A stretch of DNA of 64,000 bases, from positions 108,382,549 through 108,446,548 of the forward strand of contig CM043953.1 in the NCBI GenBank assembly GCA_014529385.2, written 5' to 3'. The notes beneath the pieces were generated by a model that worked only from the letters and a program-made list of their open reading frames with translations, had not been told where the DNA came from and did no database searches. Source of the stretch: Adiantum capillus-veneris. Taxonomy: Eukaryota > Streptophyta > Polypodiopsida > Polypodiales > Pteridaceae. This document shows positions 22,966 to 34,639 of this stretch, in pieces; position 1 is the first letter of the stretch; each line of letters opens with the position of its first letter. Both the position numbers and the translations under genes were made by a program.

Positions 22966-25219
22966 CAAATTTCAAGTTTTTCCTCCTTAAAAGGTCCCCT
23001 GACCTATTTCATGGTCAAAAAAGTATTTTTGACCTCCAAAAGTAAAAAACGTGCACTAAAAAATTCCAAAAAATTAAAATTTTATAAAAAAATACAAAAC
23101 ATCATTTTCCATCCTCCAAAGTCTTTCCAAACCTATTCTATAGCTAAAAGTGATTTTCTCTCTCTACAAACCCTTTTCCAAGCTCTCCATGGCTGCAACA
23201 ACCACATGCACCCCCTATAGTCCAACATTATCTCTCTACTAGCTTTCTCCCATCTCCATTGTAGCACCAAGCAAGCTTCTCCCCCATCTCTTCCCCTTGT
23301 CCACCACATAGTTCCACACCAAGCTAGCTCCTCTGCCTTCTCTCACCTCCATTACAGCATGAAACAAGATTCTCCTTCTTCTACTTTCATTCACTCGCAC
23401 TACATGGAAACCTCTACTCCCGAAGGTGGAAAAAGCATCAACTCACATGACTTGCATACCACAAGAACAGGAGGTGTGAATAGTGCATGGGCATTGCAAG
23501 GATTCATCTCCAACATAAAGATAGAATGGTGAGAAAACTACCCTTGTAGCTTACATTCAGAGCTTAAGATCATCTCCATCTTTAAGTTTATCATGCTGGA
23601 GGGAATTAACCTCTTTATGGCTTTCAATGTTTAGGCTTCACACCTCATAACATTGGGTGGTGCTATTTTGTTGATGGCTTTGGTGCGCTATCTATAGTTT
23701 TGTAGCATGTGATTGAGTCTCACAATATAAGTAAGTTGTGTTATCTATGGAGAGTCATCAAAGATTTTTTTTATAATTTATTCTTTGTATAGTTTTCATT
23801 AGATTATTAGAATGATATCATTTTGTACTTTATAACTTTGTGCTCACATAATTTGTTGTTTGCTTACATAGTCAACTTGTTTTGAGAGGACATGAGCAAG
23901 CAACCATGTGCAGGGATGAAAATCACCCTATTTTTGTTCCGTGAGGAATCTTTCACTACCGTGTTAAAAGATTTTGATAAGAATAGTAGGATTTTTGTAG
24001 AATCTTGAACCAATAGGTACTCTCTAGGAGCTCTTAGAAAAGCCATCCCTATAGTACTACTATCTTCCCTAGTGTCATAGACACACAAATACTCGTGTAT
24101 ATGAATCTCTAGATGAGAAAGACAAATACTTGTAAGAGAAGCCTAACAGCAACAACATTGTCTCCATTTGTAATTATTTTTATGAGGCTGAATTCCTCTA
24201 TAAATGCAATATATTATTTCTTTTTGTTAAATGGTGTCGCACTGAGTGAGAGTATTTTATTTAGATTACTGGAGTTTCATACATATTTGAGAAATATTGT
24301 TGATTTTTTTTGGATATTCTGATTTGCGTGTAAGATGTTTGAAGTTTCAAGTCTTAATCATTCCACCATGAAGAAATTCATGCAATATTTTGATTTCAGT
24401 TTAATCACTAATGGTTATTCTTATTAAGTGGATCATAACCTTTGTCAAGATGTCCTCATTTGGGGATGTTGAATATATATCAATAGCAACATTTCAAAAG
24501 TTGAGAAAGCTAAATTCTTGCTTTCCAAAATGTTATTGTTTCCATACTATGCCTATGCCAAGCTTGACTTAGAGAAATGACAACTTGAGATGGAGGTGTA
24601 GATATATAGGGGTGACTTATTATTGATTCTTGTTTCATCATATATATTATAAAGCTTTTGAGTTTCCACCTTTTTGAGTAGTGTTGACAAGTTTTTGGTA
24701 TCAAACCTTCTTAAATATCCCTATTCATTCGCTATTGGTAGCTATTTATTTGGTATTGCTAAAAATCATACCAATAGCTATCACCTTGTGAACTTAATTG
24801 TTGAATTGCGGATTTGATTTTTACTATGTAGCTCATTTGGATAGAGAAAGTGTAAACATAAATTATAGATATATGCATTGTTAACATAGAAGATATGTAT
24901 CACTCGAACCTATATAACTGCTAATCAAGAAACCTTTGGTCGGATACTATAACAATAGGGGTCACATGTGGTTTTAAATACCAAAGAAATGGCTTAACCA
25001 AAACATTCCCAAGAACACGAGGTGAACACAAGGAAGTAAAAATTGGCTCCTTGTTTGCTTGATTTCTAGTGCTAAATGTTCTGAGTGCACAAAATTTTTG
25101 AGGCCTTTGACCTTGGGAGTTCACTAATGTATATGTAACATAGCACATGTGTTCAACAGAAGGGAATTTATATTCTTGTAAAGTTACAGAAACATGTGTA
25201 GGTAAGGCCTATAAGGGCT
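22966..25219. other. Unassigned AT-rich DNA inside the 7.5 kb block
   Basis: No domain, LTR or RNA gene recognised. There is a CT-rich stretch with many CTCC/CATC words near 23200-23400. Small open frames (23864-24088, 24510-24704) show no motif. The 24940-25060 stretch (CCAAGAACACGAGGTGAACACAAGGAAGTAAAAA) has a diverged copy at 25417-25460, tying it to the repeat cluster that follows. Confidence 0.4.
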
Positions 25220-25915
25220 ACTTTCAATCCATTGTGGTGAATGCACATGATATAGGAAAATTTGACATAGTGAATACTCCGGACATCAAACACTACAACT
25301 CTATCTCAGGCCATACATTAAAACAAAGCCCCCATTTGTCATTTTGAAGCCCCAGGGACCCTCAACAAGAGGGACCACAACGGCGCGTAGAATGTCCATC
25401 CAGGCACAAATAGGGACCAAGATATTTCCAAGAACAGGGGATGGACACAAGGAAATAAAAAATGGTTGATAAGCATGATACAAGGTTTAGGTATCTACCA
25501 TTGGGGGGGGGGGGGGGGAGGGGTTGCTATGAACACATTAAACTGCCCAGTTCTATCTCATGGCCATGCATTAAAAAAAGCTTGTACTTGTCATTTTAGG
25601 GGCCCAGGGACCCTCAACAAGAGGGGCCACAAGGGCGCGCAAATTGGCCATCCAAAAATTTTGGATGGCCAGTTTGTGCGCCCTTGTGGCCCCTCTTGTA
25701 CATGGCATGATACAATGACAAGTACAAGCTTTTTGTTGATGCATGGCATGATACAATGTTTAGCTATTTGCCATTGGGGGGGGGAGTTTGCTATGAATAC
25801 ATTAATTTGCCCAATTCTATCTCATGGCTATGCATCAAAAAAAGCCTGTACTTGTCATTTTAGGGCCCCAGGGACCTAAAATGACAAGTACAAGATTTTT
25901 TTAATGCATAGTCAT
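25220..25915. repeat. Tandem cluster with long foldback hairpins and G tracts
   Basis: A unit of about 255-265 bases containing CCATTG followed by a G run, GCTATGAA-ACATTAA, CTATCTCATGGC-ATGCAT occurs at about 25300, 25555 and 25818. Two units carry near-perfect foldbacks. In 25617-25698, arms of about 40 bases (CAAGAGGGGCCACAAGGGCG and its reverse complement) meet around 25658, with an outer pair at 25567-25596/25714-25744. In 25824-25912, arms around TACTTGTCATTTTAG meet near 25868. The G run at about 25503-25519 belongs to the unit. Confidence 0.8.
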
Positions 25916-27654
25916 AATTCAAGTGGTCGGTTTTTTTTTTTAATAATATAAATTTTAAGTGTTGAACTTTTAGGATGTTTTCAAGAGCTTCTAGTGTTCA
26001 ATTGGCTCCGAATCTGTCTGGGCTTGTCTCACATAAATTTGTTCATCTCGTTGCGCTCTTCGACCATCGCGTGATGCAAAAAAATCATATCCTACTCGGA
26101 TTTTCCAAAAATCAATGTGCAAGTTGGCAATTTCTTAAAAAATGATGTAAAACAGACATTTCTTACTCTTTCCTTAATCTACGGGCTCGAACGGGCATTA
26201 AAACCATGGAATCTGAAAATACTCAAAGAACCAATGTTTTTTATTGTGTTAAGGATTGCATTTTCTACATACAAAACTTTCTCAAAATCTCACCCTAACA
26301 CTTTCAAAAGTGGCTTCCAAGGAGTGCCCTTGATCAAAAATTGAAACTGAAGGAAAACAATCAGAATGAACTCCTAGACTGTGTACAAACTTTAAAATAA
26401 CCAAAATTTCCTTTTAAAAAAAGTTATTGCTAAAAATTTGAAAATAGACCACCCTTGGACTTCCCACAATGATAGAAATCAAAAGGTTCAAGGAGAGGTC
26501 TGGTGTCACAAGTGCATGGTAGGAATCTAATCGAGGCTTATTTCGTCAAGATCTCTTATACTTTATTATGTCTTCTCATGTACAATTTTACCAAACAAAA
26601 ACAAACTTACACTTTAAATGACTACAAATTTTATTTAACTTATCAAATAATCTAAAATATGGTCGACCTAGAGTGCTCTTACACATCAACAAACAAAAAA
26701 GTCCAAATTTCTTCTCATTAACTTTGATAAACATACATCTGTGAACACTTTCCAAGGAGTAGTGCGGTCATAGTTCTTACATCCATTCCATGACATGGTA
26801 TGCTCCTGGGGTGACCTATCACATAAATATATCTTTGGTAGGAGTGTCCTCATGTTAGGAAAGAGTGTGTTGCTGCTGATGAAAAGTTTTTGCATTGTCC
26901 TACTAGGGATCTCTTCATGTTAGCATAATGATTTTTGGTGTAGTGGGAGCCACATTGCCGCTGAGGAGAGCTTTGTGCTACCGTAAAAGCTTCATGTTAT
27001 GCCAGTTCCTTGAGCCATGCTTGCAAACAACGCCACTCAACTAGCATAGCAAGAGGTCACCTTGTAACAAAAACATGTATGAATTCAACATTTGCAAGCT
27101 ATATAATGAAGACACTTGTTAAGTATATGTTGTACAAATTTGCAAGTATTTCTATCTAGCTGGGAATAAACAATACAAAAATATACATTAGGATGAGACT
27201 ACCACCCCTAATAAGCATCGATTTGAAGCACCTACCTGCAAGATGTAACAAAGAAGACTGTTTTAGAGGAAAAGTGGTGACACTTGGCCTCTCTAACCTG
27301 ATGCCTTTCACTATTTGTGCATAAAAGCAACCTTTGTGCCAAGCACTACAAAACAAGTAGAGGCAACACCTTAGACTTCAAAGTTTATGATAAGAAGAAC
27401 ACAATCAAAAGTAAGAAGTATATTGTTACCTTGCATAAAGGGGTGTTTTATTCAAATATGTGATGGTATTGACAAGATATTGAAGAATCGTCAACATTCA
27501 TCTCACTGATGGTACGACGTTCCTGGGATGGTACGACATTCCTGGGATGACTTTTGCTCACCCTCACGTGCGGCCTTCGGTGCAAACGTTGCGAACAAGC
27601 AAATATGTATGCATACGATTTGTGATGTCCTTGAGCACCATGGTAGCTGTTGCA
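25916..27654. other. Unassigned DNA inside the 7.5 kb block
   Basis: No coding domain recognised. Short open frames (26117-26344, 26686-26895, 27156-27356) lack motifs. At 27507-27545 a 20-base word (GGTACGACGTTCCTGGGATG / GGTACGACATTCCTGGGATG) is repeated twice in tandem. Confidence 0.4.
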
Positions 27655-27890
27655 TGAGGAAGCAAAGGATGAAAAGAGAGAGGGGGGAGGGAGAGAGAGG
27701 AACATGGGAGAAGACAAGGGGGTAGTGGGGGAGAGAGAGAGAGAGTGGAGAAGGAGGAGAGAAGGGGGCAGGGAGGGAGAGGGAGGAACATGGGAGGAGA
27801 GAAGGGGACAGTGGGGGAGAGGGAGAGAGGGGAGGAGGAGGAGAGAAGGGACAGGGAGGGAGAAAGGAGGGAGGAGGAAGAGATAAGAAA
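27655..27890. repeat. Purine-rich GGGAGA-type tract
   Basis: About 230 bases with almost only G and A on the plus strand, built from GGGAGAGA/GGAGGGAG words with a loose internal repeat of GAACATGGGAG(G)AGA (about 27702 and 27788). Arg/Gly/Glu-rich frames across it are artefacts of composition. Confidence 0.8.
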
Positions 27891-28299
27891 GGTTTTTTTT
27901 TTGAAAAATTGGACTTTTAGTGCTTGTAAGTTTAAAAAAATGTCAAAAAATACTTTTTTGATATGGATATATGTTGGGGGGGAGTTTTAAGTTAAAAATA
28001 AGTAAAAATAACTTTTCTTAAAAAAAGTCAAATTTTGGCTCTTAGTGATCCACGTTTTTGATGATGTGGCCACACCTCTTTACTCCCTTCACTTTCAAAA
28101 AGCTAGAGAGAGAAGGTGACCTCCTAGGTCCACATCCTACATGTGTCTAAAAAAAAGGCTAGAAAAGCCTACTCAAAACTAGCTTCTTGAATGCCCTTGT
28201 CCCCTTAACCCTACACACCATTAGCCTTAATCCCAAAAAATTAGGATTCCTTACAAGGCCCATGCAAGGTTCATATTTCTCCTAATGTGAATGCTCAAT

Positions 28300-28312
28300 T
28301 GAGGGGTGGGCA
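28300..28312 (+). other. Polypurine region of element C
   Basis: TTGAGGGGTGGGCAA lies just upstream of the 3' LTR. Element F has AAAGAGGTTGGGAAA in the same place. An additional 18 or so bases separate it from the first LTR base in both elements. Confidence 0.5.
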
Positions 28313-29574
28313 ATGCTGGTACATACAAAGTTGGTTGATGTTAGAAATCATGCTGTGCAAGGCTATGGGTTCCTTCAGGTGCATAACCATGTGCTTACGC
28401 AGGTATGAGAACCTTGGGTAAGTCAATGGAAGTGGGAGTGTATGCCTGATAAGGTTTCTTAGGGAAAAGAGCTCCAAAAAGGGCCAATTGGGATGGTAGG
28501 TCCAAGTGTCCAATGTGTCAACTTTATGCTTAGAAAGGTAGCCTTTGAAGTGCTCTAGATGCCAGTCCAGACGGCTCCCCAAATGGAGCTCCCGTACCAA
28601 AGTTATGATGGTTTCAAATTTGGAAGGCTGTGCAGATCCCCGACAAACATGGCAGACAATGACCGATGGCTAGAGTTGATGTCAGTGGATAGGGCTGAAG
28701 AGCTCAAGTTTTGGAGCATGTCGATTTTCTTGGACCATCAATCAGAGCTCTAGAGAGAAAGTTATGGGATGTTGAATATTTGCTGGGGGCTAGTTATGGA
28801 AGAGCTTACTTGCATTGGAAAGCATGCCTACCGGGAGATTTTGGGCCTCAACCAAGTTTTGGAATGTAGTATGCATTGTATGGAGCTAGGTGGAAGTTGC
28901 GGATTGTTAATTGGAACCTGGTTAGAAAGATACGACTCATTGAAGTTTGGTTCAATCGGTGGCAATGCAGTGCCAGATGGTTTTTTCAGTTTTTGGTCAC
29001 GTTGATTGGTGGGCCCAGGGAGATCAAATTGAGTCGCGGTTTGTACGAATTGTAGCCTGGGACTGGGTCTACTAATGGTGCTTGACGGCTCGGGGGTTAG
29101 CTCATTTGATTTAAGGGGAAAAAAAGGAAAAAAAAACTTTTGGAGGTTTTTTGAAGGGGTTTCAAAATCATGAAGGACTGGGCCAATGTGATGCTTCCAC
29201 GTGGTCGTGAAATAGCCCACATGTATGACCAACACCCTAGGAGTTAGAGGATATATTGTGGGTGACTACCCTCCCATTAGACATCGTGGTGGAGAGAGTG
29301 AGAGTTCTCAAGGAGCTCCTAGACCATGGTGGTTGGTGCCCTCGGTGCTGCGTCTGGTTGCCATGGGTGGTGCGTATGAGGAAGTTGGTGTGGGTTGGCG
29401 GCTTGTGGTCATTGTTGGTGTTGGATATGGCCGGTGATGGCCACCATTGTTGACGTGGTAGGAGTACTCGTAAAGGGCGGGGTTCCCCGTGAGGCCTCAA
29501 TGTGGCTCGCCTTTTCAATTGAAGAGAAGGATGAGCTTAGGGGTTCTAAGAATGTTGTGACATCCCCCCAGAGG

Positions 29575-29725
29575 TGTTAGACAAGGGGAACTAGAACCTA
29601 TGATTCCACCACCCAACCACCCACTATATAGCATAGCCCCTGGCCTGCCGTAGTTGGACTCCCTTTCCACACTGCCTAGCCCGGCCCTGCCCTTGTCTAG
29701 TCCCGGCCTTGCCGGTGTCCTGACA
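29575..29725 (-). repeat. 3' LTR of chromovirus (151 bp)
   Basis: Plus strand begins TGTTAGACAAGG and ends GTCCTGACA, so TG...CA. On the minus strand it is preceded by a polypurine run (AAGGGGGGAGTAA, 29726-29738). Matches 35422-35574. Confidence 0.95.
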
Positions 29726-29736
29726 TTACTCCCCCC

Positions 29737-30051
29737 TTAAGAAGAGTTTTCGTCCTCGAAAACAAAAGTGGAGAACTTCTTCTTAAGAACACTAATGTTT
29801 TCCCAAGTGGCACCTTCCTCAGGTCGGTCTTTCCACTTGATTAAGGCTTGTTGACGTACATGATGACGTGTACGCAACTCATGATAATCGAGAACACATT
29901 CAGGTTCATGCGGTAAGGTAGGAGGTTCAATGAAATCAACCAAAATCTGTTGGTCAATGACATTGTCGTCCCCATGTAACCGCTTACGTAAACGGCTTAC
30001 ATGAAACACCGGATGAATGTGAAGGTAGCAATAATTTGTACGCACGATCAC
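29737..30051 (-). pseudogene. Chromovirus integrase C-terminus and chromodomain
   Basis: A 104-codon minus-strand frame. HPVFHVSRLRKRL is the conserved end of the integrase barrel. EPECVLDYHELRTRHHVRQQ, then ALIKWKDRPEEGATWENI is a chromodomain with the characteristic WKD...ATWE pattern. Chromodomains of this kind guide integration towards particular chromatin. The stop lies just before the polypurine tract. This part looks intact. Confidence 0.9.
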
Positions 30052-31089
30052 CTACTCGCTTGAGTATTTTGAAAGGCCCACAATACCGGGGAGATAATTT
30101 AGGTGTTGGCCCAGTTTTCAGACTTTCTGAATGTTCTGGCATACATAAAAATACTTCCTCCCCTTCTTCGAAGATAACTTGCCGACGTTTCTCATCAGCG
30201 TACTTATACTAATCTTGTGCTTGTCGGACATTCTGACGAGCAACTTTCAACATATCCATGTGGTCTTGGAGAAAATCCTTAACTGTTGGAGTTTTTCGGT
30301 TGCCAAACCCACTGTAACTGGTGACCGAGGTTGAAACCCATACATGAGCATGGAAGGACTAAATCCCATTGTTACATGCTTAACACTGTTGTATGAAACC
30401 TCGAGAATATGTGAGTATTCTTCCCAGTCTGACTGTTTTTCGCTGATGTATGTTCTTAGCATATCCTCTAGCACCTAGTTAACGCGTTCAGTCTGACCAT
30501 CTGTTTCTAGATGATCGGTTGTACTGAGGTTCAATTGTGTACCCAATCGTTTAAACACAGCTCTCCAAAAGTGACTGTTAAACTTGGGATTACTTGGAAA
30601 ACCATACAATTTGTATAGATTTTCCACAAATAACTTGGCTAGTTCTGATGTCTTAACCGTTGATTTGGTTGGAATAAACTTACATAGTTTAGTCAACCGG
30701 TCTACGACCACCCATACCGAGTCATGACCTTGTACAGTGGTTGGTAAACCCACAATAAAGTCCATAGAGATGCTTTCACATTTTCCATTAGGAATCTCCA
30801 AAGGATGTAAGAGTCCTCCTGCTTTCAGGCGCTCTGCTTTGTTAACTTGACATTTTTGGCAATGCAAGACATATGCTTGAACAAAGCCATGTATACCTGG
30901 CCAGTAAAACTGTCATCGTACGAGAGCATACGTTTTTCTAATGCCCTGGTGCTCTGCACTTGGACTATCATGACGCTCATAAAGAATTTGGTGCCGAATG
31001 TCCGTGTGCGTCGATACAAAAACTCTCCCCTTATGGAGTAGGTACCCATTGTCGATGGTGAAATGCTTCCATCGCTGTAGTTCATCACT
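30052..31089 (-). pseudogene. Chromovirus integrase with deletion at a catalytic Asp
   Basis: The zinc-binding domain (HDSPSAEHQG, then CQKCQVN) spans about 30840-31010 and is cut by a stop. The core frame (30475-30867) has ISMDFIVGLPTT with the first Asp and DGQTERVN with the Glu. Between them, the text passes straight from LYGFP to SNPKFNSHFW: a few codons, including the second catalytic Asp, are missing. The frame 30247-30474 continues the core (SYNSVKHVTMGFSPSMLMYG), with another break at 30475. Confidence 0.85.
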
Positions 31090-31905
31090 CGATAGAGGAT
31101 AACTAGGTGTGGAGGTTAACGTTACACTACCATCATTGGAGTGAGAAGGATCCCTCATTTGAACATGGCTCCACACTTTGGAATATGCTTCATCATGCTC
31201 ATATTTGCCTTTGAGAGAATCTAAAAATTCACTACGAAGTTCCGTGAACAAGAGAGAATTGATCTCTGGCATACGACTCAGAGCGTCAGCCACCACATTG
31301 TATCTACCTTTACGATACCTTAGCTTGGCGTCATGTTCCTGAAGAATCTTGGCCCACCTGGATTTCCGACCCTTAAAATCCGTTTGTTGTGTAAACCATT
31401 TGATGCTTTCATGGTCAAACACAATCTCAAACTGAGCACCATACAGATAATGCCGCCATGTTTTTAAGGCAGACACTATTGCATAGAGTTCGCGCTCATA
31501 AGCAGAGTAGTTCTATTGAGCTACATCAAGATTCTTGCTTTCAAATGCAATCGACTGTCTGTCTTGTAACAGGACTGCTCCAATAGCACGGTCACTGGCA
31601 TCCGTTTCCAAAACCAATGGTTTCAAAGGATCTACAATAGCCAGTATGAGAGCTGTAGCTAATGCATCCTTGAGTGTATCAGAATTGTGCTGTTGAGCGG
31701 ATCCCCACTGAAAAGCTTTGCCTTTGCCCTTTAGTTGATCCGTCATGGGAACAACAATATTAGCATAGTTTTTAATGAACCTTTGATAAAAACCTGCAAA
31801 TCCCAAAAGAAATCTGTAACTTTTCCAGAGTTTTAAGAGAAGGCCATTTGTGGATGGTATCCACTTTGGATTGATCCATATATAGTCCATTAGCTGAAAT
31901 GACAT
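31090..31905 (-). pseudogene. Chromovirus connection and RNase H
   Basis: Minus-strand frames 31513-31905 and 30913-31476. They show FAGFYQRFIKNYANI (connection), VLETDASDRAIGAVLLQD with the first RNase H Asp, then, after a stop near 31512, KTWRHYLYGAQFEIVFDHES and RYNVVADALSRMP, the closing segment. The usual Glu-containing helix lies at the frame break. The in-frame stop is the main lesion. Confidence 0.85.
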
Positions 31906-32149
31906 GCCCTAAATAGTGAATTTTTTCTTTTAGAAAGTCACACTTAGATTCCTTGGCATATAATTTGTTTGTTTGTAACAACTCAAACACCTGCCTGCGA
32001 TGGTTTAAGTGTTCTTCTTCAGAAGCACTGTAGACTAGTATGTCATCGAGGAAAACAATGACAAATTTTCCCAAGTATGGCTTCAAGAGACTATCCATAA
32101 GTGTCATGAATGTTGCGGACGCATTGGTTAACCCAAAGGGCATCACCAA
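31772..32149 (-). pseudogene. Chromovirus RT palm with intact catalytic motif
   Basis: Minus-strand frame beginning [19 protein letters not shown], followed by VIVFLDDILVYS, the Ty3-type catalytic box with both Asp residues, then CDFLKEKIHYLGHVIS. It continues the RT of the upstream frame after a frameshift and overlaps the next frame (31513-31905), where the connection/RNase H begins. Confidence 0.9.
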
Positions 32150-33357
32150 GAACTCGCAGTGTCCAAACCGTGTTCGGAATGCAGTTTTGGGTATATCGGC
32201 AAGTCGAATACGGACTTGGTGATATCCTGACGCCGCAAATCTATTTTCGTAAAAATGCGAGCATGAGTGAGTTTGTCAAACAACTTATCTACTCGGGGAA
32301 ATGGGTATTTGTTCTTGACCGTAACCGCATTTAAACCACGGTAGTCTACGCACATGCGCATACTGCCAGCTTTTCTCTTCACTACTAATAGGATAGGAGA
32401 GGCCCATGGTGAAGAACTGGGTTGTATATACCCTCTGCTAAGGTAGTCAACAAGCTGACGTTCCACCTCAACAACTTCAGAATAACTCATACGGTAAACA
32501 GGTTTACAGCCTTCAGCCACGTTGATGCTATGTTGCAACGATCGTGTCGGCGGTAATCCTGGTGGCAAATCATTAGGAAAAACATCTTGAAACTCCTTTA
32601 GTAATTTTGATAACTCACTAACAACGTTTGCTTGTTTAGAATTTGCCATTGGTGGAAGAGATGAAAGAGAAGCATGGGGCGTTGAGGAATGTTCAACAGT
32701 TTCAATGTTAAAAAGAAAATGAGACAGTGAGTAACACAAGAAAACTTGATCTATTTCATTATCAGAAACGAGCTGCATAAGCTCAACGGTACAAATCAAT
32801 GGTGATGAAGGTATAAACTTCTCTCCTAACAACAACACATGTGCGCCATGGGATTCAAACATCAAGTTGTTGTGCTCATAGCTACGCTTCAGTGATGGTC
32901 GTAGGCTATGCAACCACTCCCTACCAAGAACCACATCTACCCTTTCCGTGTTCATAACCTGAAACTCCAAGCATGTGGAGTAACCTTGTACTTCCAATGG
33001 AACAGCTCGGCATTGAGTATCCCAGATTTTGGTATCATTTCCATTCCTCATTGCTACCTTGTAGTGGTGGGTACTCGGAGTTTGAGGCAATTTGAGTTTT
33101 TTCACCAATCCATAATTGATGAAATTGTGAGTAGCACGGTCATCTACCAAGATGCACACCTTGTGGCCTTGCAGAGATCTGTACATACGTACTAACTCAT
33201 GTGGTCCAAAGGTTTTTTGCCACATGGAAGCTGTGAGACAGCATTCATGTACCACCTCTGTGTGTGTTACTTCCACTGTAGAGAAGTGTGAGGAAGACTT
33301 GAGAGGTAGCAGTTGCACCGTGTGCACTGCTTTCTCCTTGCCATGAGCAGCAGATTT
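32143..33357 (-). pseudogene. Chromovirus protease and N-terminal RT
   Basis: A 394-codon minus-strand frame (32143-33327). The protease motif region is [13 protein letters not shown] (residues 58-70), where the usual Asp-Ser/Thr-Gly reads Asp-Asp-Arg. [11 protein letters not shown] near residue 140 is the ILG-like C-terminal motif. RT begins around residue 240: [52 protein letters not shown] and [11 protein letters not shown] frameshift near 32150-32230 then takes RT into the next frame. The altered protease motif and the frameshift make it inactive. Confidence 0.9.
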
Positions 33358-34639
33358 TCCCTTGGGACAATCCTTTTTGCCATGACCGCTTCCTAAACAT
33401 TGAAAACATAATTTTTCTTTCTTAGCTTTATCAAAGTCCTCAGGAGAGAGAGGATCCCTAGACCCCTTGGGTTTTTTAGATGCATCTGAATTGGCAATTA
33501 TAAATTTTCTTTTATTGTGCCCCTACTGAGTGCGTGTATTACCATGTGTATTAGCAGTCACGTGACTATTATGTGCTTTGTTTTCATCTGGCTCATCATG
33601 AATATGTGCTTTCACTATGGCTTCCTTAAGTGTTTTAAGATCTTGGGTCTTGCGTACTTCTTAAGTTCTGGTGTCAGACCTCGTACAAACCCCCGTACTT
33701 ATTGAAAGTTGTCTAAGCCTTCCAATATGAGGATAACATCCCAATAGTGAGAGATATATTCAAGCAATCATGGGTATTGGCTGTGTCCCAAGCCATCCAA
33801 TTCCAATCTACCTCATTTGTAGGCAAAAATTCTTTGCTAAACATAGCTTCAAAAGATACCCAACTCTGTGGTATGATGTTCTTCTCCTTGTGAGACATCC
33901 ACCATTTGTAGGCCTTGCCTTCCAGAGTTAAGCTTGTTTGTAGAGCTCTGAATGCGTCCGGAGTACGAGGTAAGGCGTGAATTCCATCCCACTTGCTGAG
34001 AAAAATATTCACTGCATCCTTATTGCGGTCTCGGTCTTCTCCCTTAAAAATTGATGGTTTGGTGTTTTTCAACAATTCATCCACCTCTTTTGCAGTGAGA
34101 GTATGCAACGTATCAGCATTTGGGCCTTGCCCTAGATTAGAAGGTCCTTGCCGTTGTGTAGCAATGTGCTCATGCATGTACGTGTCAGCAGGAACCACTG
34201 CATCCTTATTGCGGTCTTGGTCTTCTCCCTTAAAAATCGGTGGTTTGGTGTTTTTCAACAATTCATCCACCTCTTTTGCAGTGAGAGTATGCAACGTATC
34301 AACATTTGGGCCTTGCCTAGATTAGAAGGGCCTTGCCGTTGTGTAGCGATGTGCTCATGCATGTGCGTGTCAGCAGGACCCTTGGACTGCTGTTGCATTA
34401 ATGAAATTACTAATGTGGATAGTTTAGTAACATTTGCATTTAAAGCTTTAAAATTTTCATCCATGACTGTCATGCGTGTGTTAAGAGCACTAAATTATTG
34501 AATATTGAGCAATTCGTAAGTGTCATCACCTGCCGTAGCATCGCGGGTACTCTCCTTGAGAAAATCCGGCCGTGGGCCATCATTGGCAGGATCAGGCATA
34601 CTTTGCTCAAAATCAAATGTCATATTGATATCCGAATCC
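33358..34639 (-). pseudogene. Chromovirus gag with in-frame duplication
   Basis: Minus-strand frames 34255-34473 and 33713-34294 hold gag text, including GKAYKWWMSHKEKNIIPQSW typical of the Ty3 gag core (LxGxAxxWW pattern). Further down, at about 33358-33410, is a CX2CX4HX4C zinc knuckle ([14 protein letters not shown]). A 186 bp segment is duplicated in tandem (34011-34196 and 34197-34382), preserving the frame, so LTAKEVDELLKNTKP and IFKGED occur twice. Frame breaks near 34290 and 33713 separate the parts. Confidence 0.8.
34011..34382 (-). repeat. 186 bp tandem duplication within gag
   Basis: ACTGCATCCTTATTGCGGTC begins at 34011 and again at 34197, a 186-base period (62 codons). The two copies differ at a handful of bases, including a 1-2 base difference near 34315 that shifts the frame in one copy. 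It is a segmental duplication, not a minisatellite. Confidence 0.9.

Larger units (their letters stand above)
20759..28287. mobile_element. 7.5 kb block bounded by CATTAGGA inverted ends
   Basis: Left end CATTAGGAAAAATATGAACC at 20759; the right end at 28287 is the reverse complement of CATTAGGAGAAATATGAACC. Similarity of the two ends continues imperfectly for over 50 bases (GGGATTAAGG shared further in). Removing the block makes the 3' end of element C collinear with element F: TTCAACAT next to GCTCAATTGAGGGG versus TTGAACATAAATGTTCAACAAAGAGG. No transposase ORF was found inside, and no clear target duplication. It holds an inner inverted-repeat element and a foldback cluster. It could be one large non-autonomous DNA transposon or several insertions. 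Confidence 0.5.

Noticed and set aside
25220-25915. CRISPR-like array
   Set aside because: Units are about 260 bases with foldbacks, without short regular repeats and unique spacers; all context is plant nuclear.
27650-27990. Arg/Glu/Gly-rich frames that could suggest an RNA-binding protein
   Set aside because: Pure composition effect of a GGGAGA-rich purine tract.
28828-29235. A 135-codon minus-strand open frame
   Set aside because: It lies entirely in the element C LTR and has no counterpart open in the other LTR.
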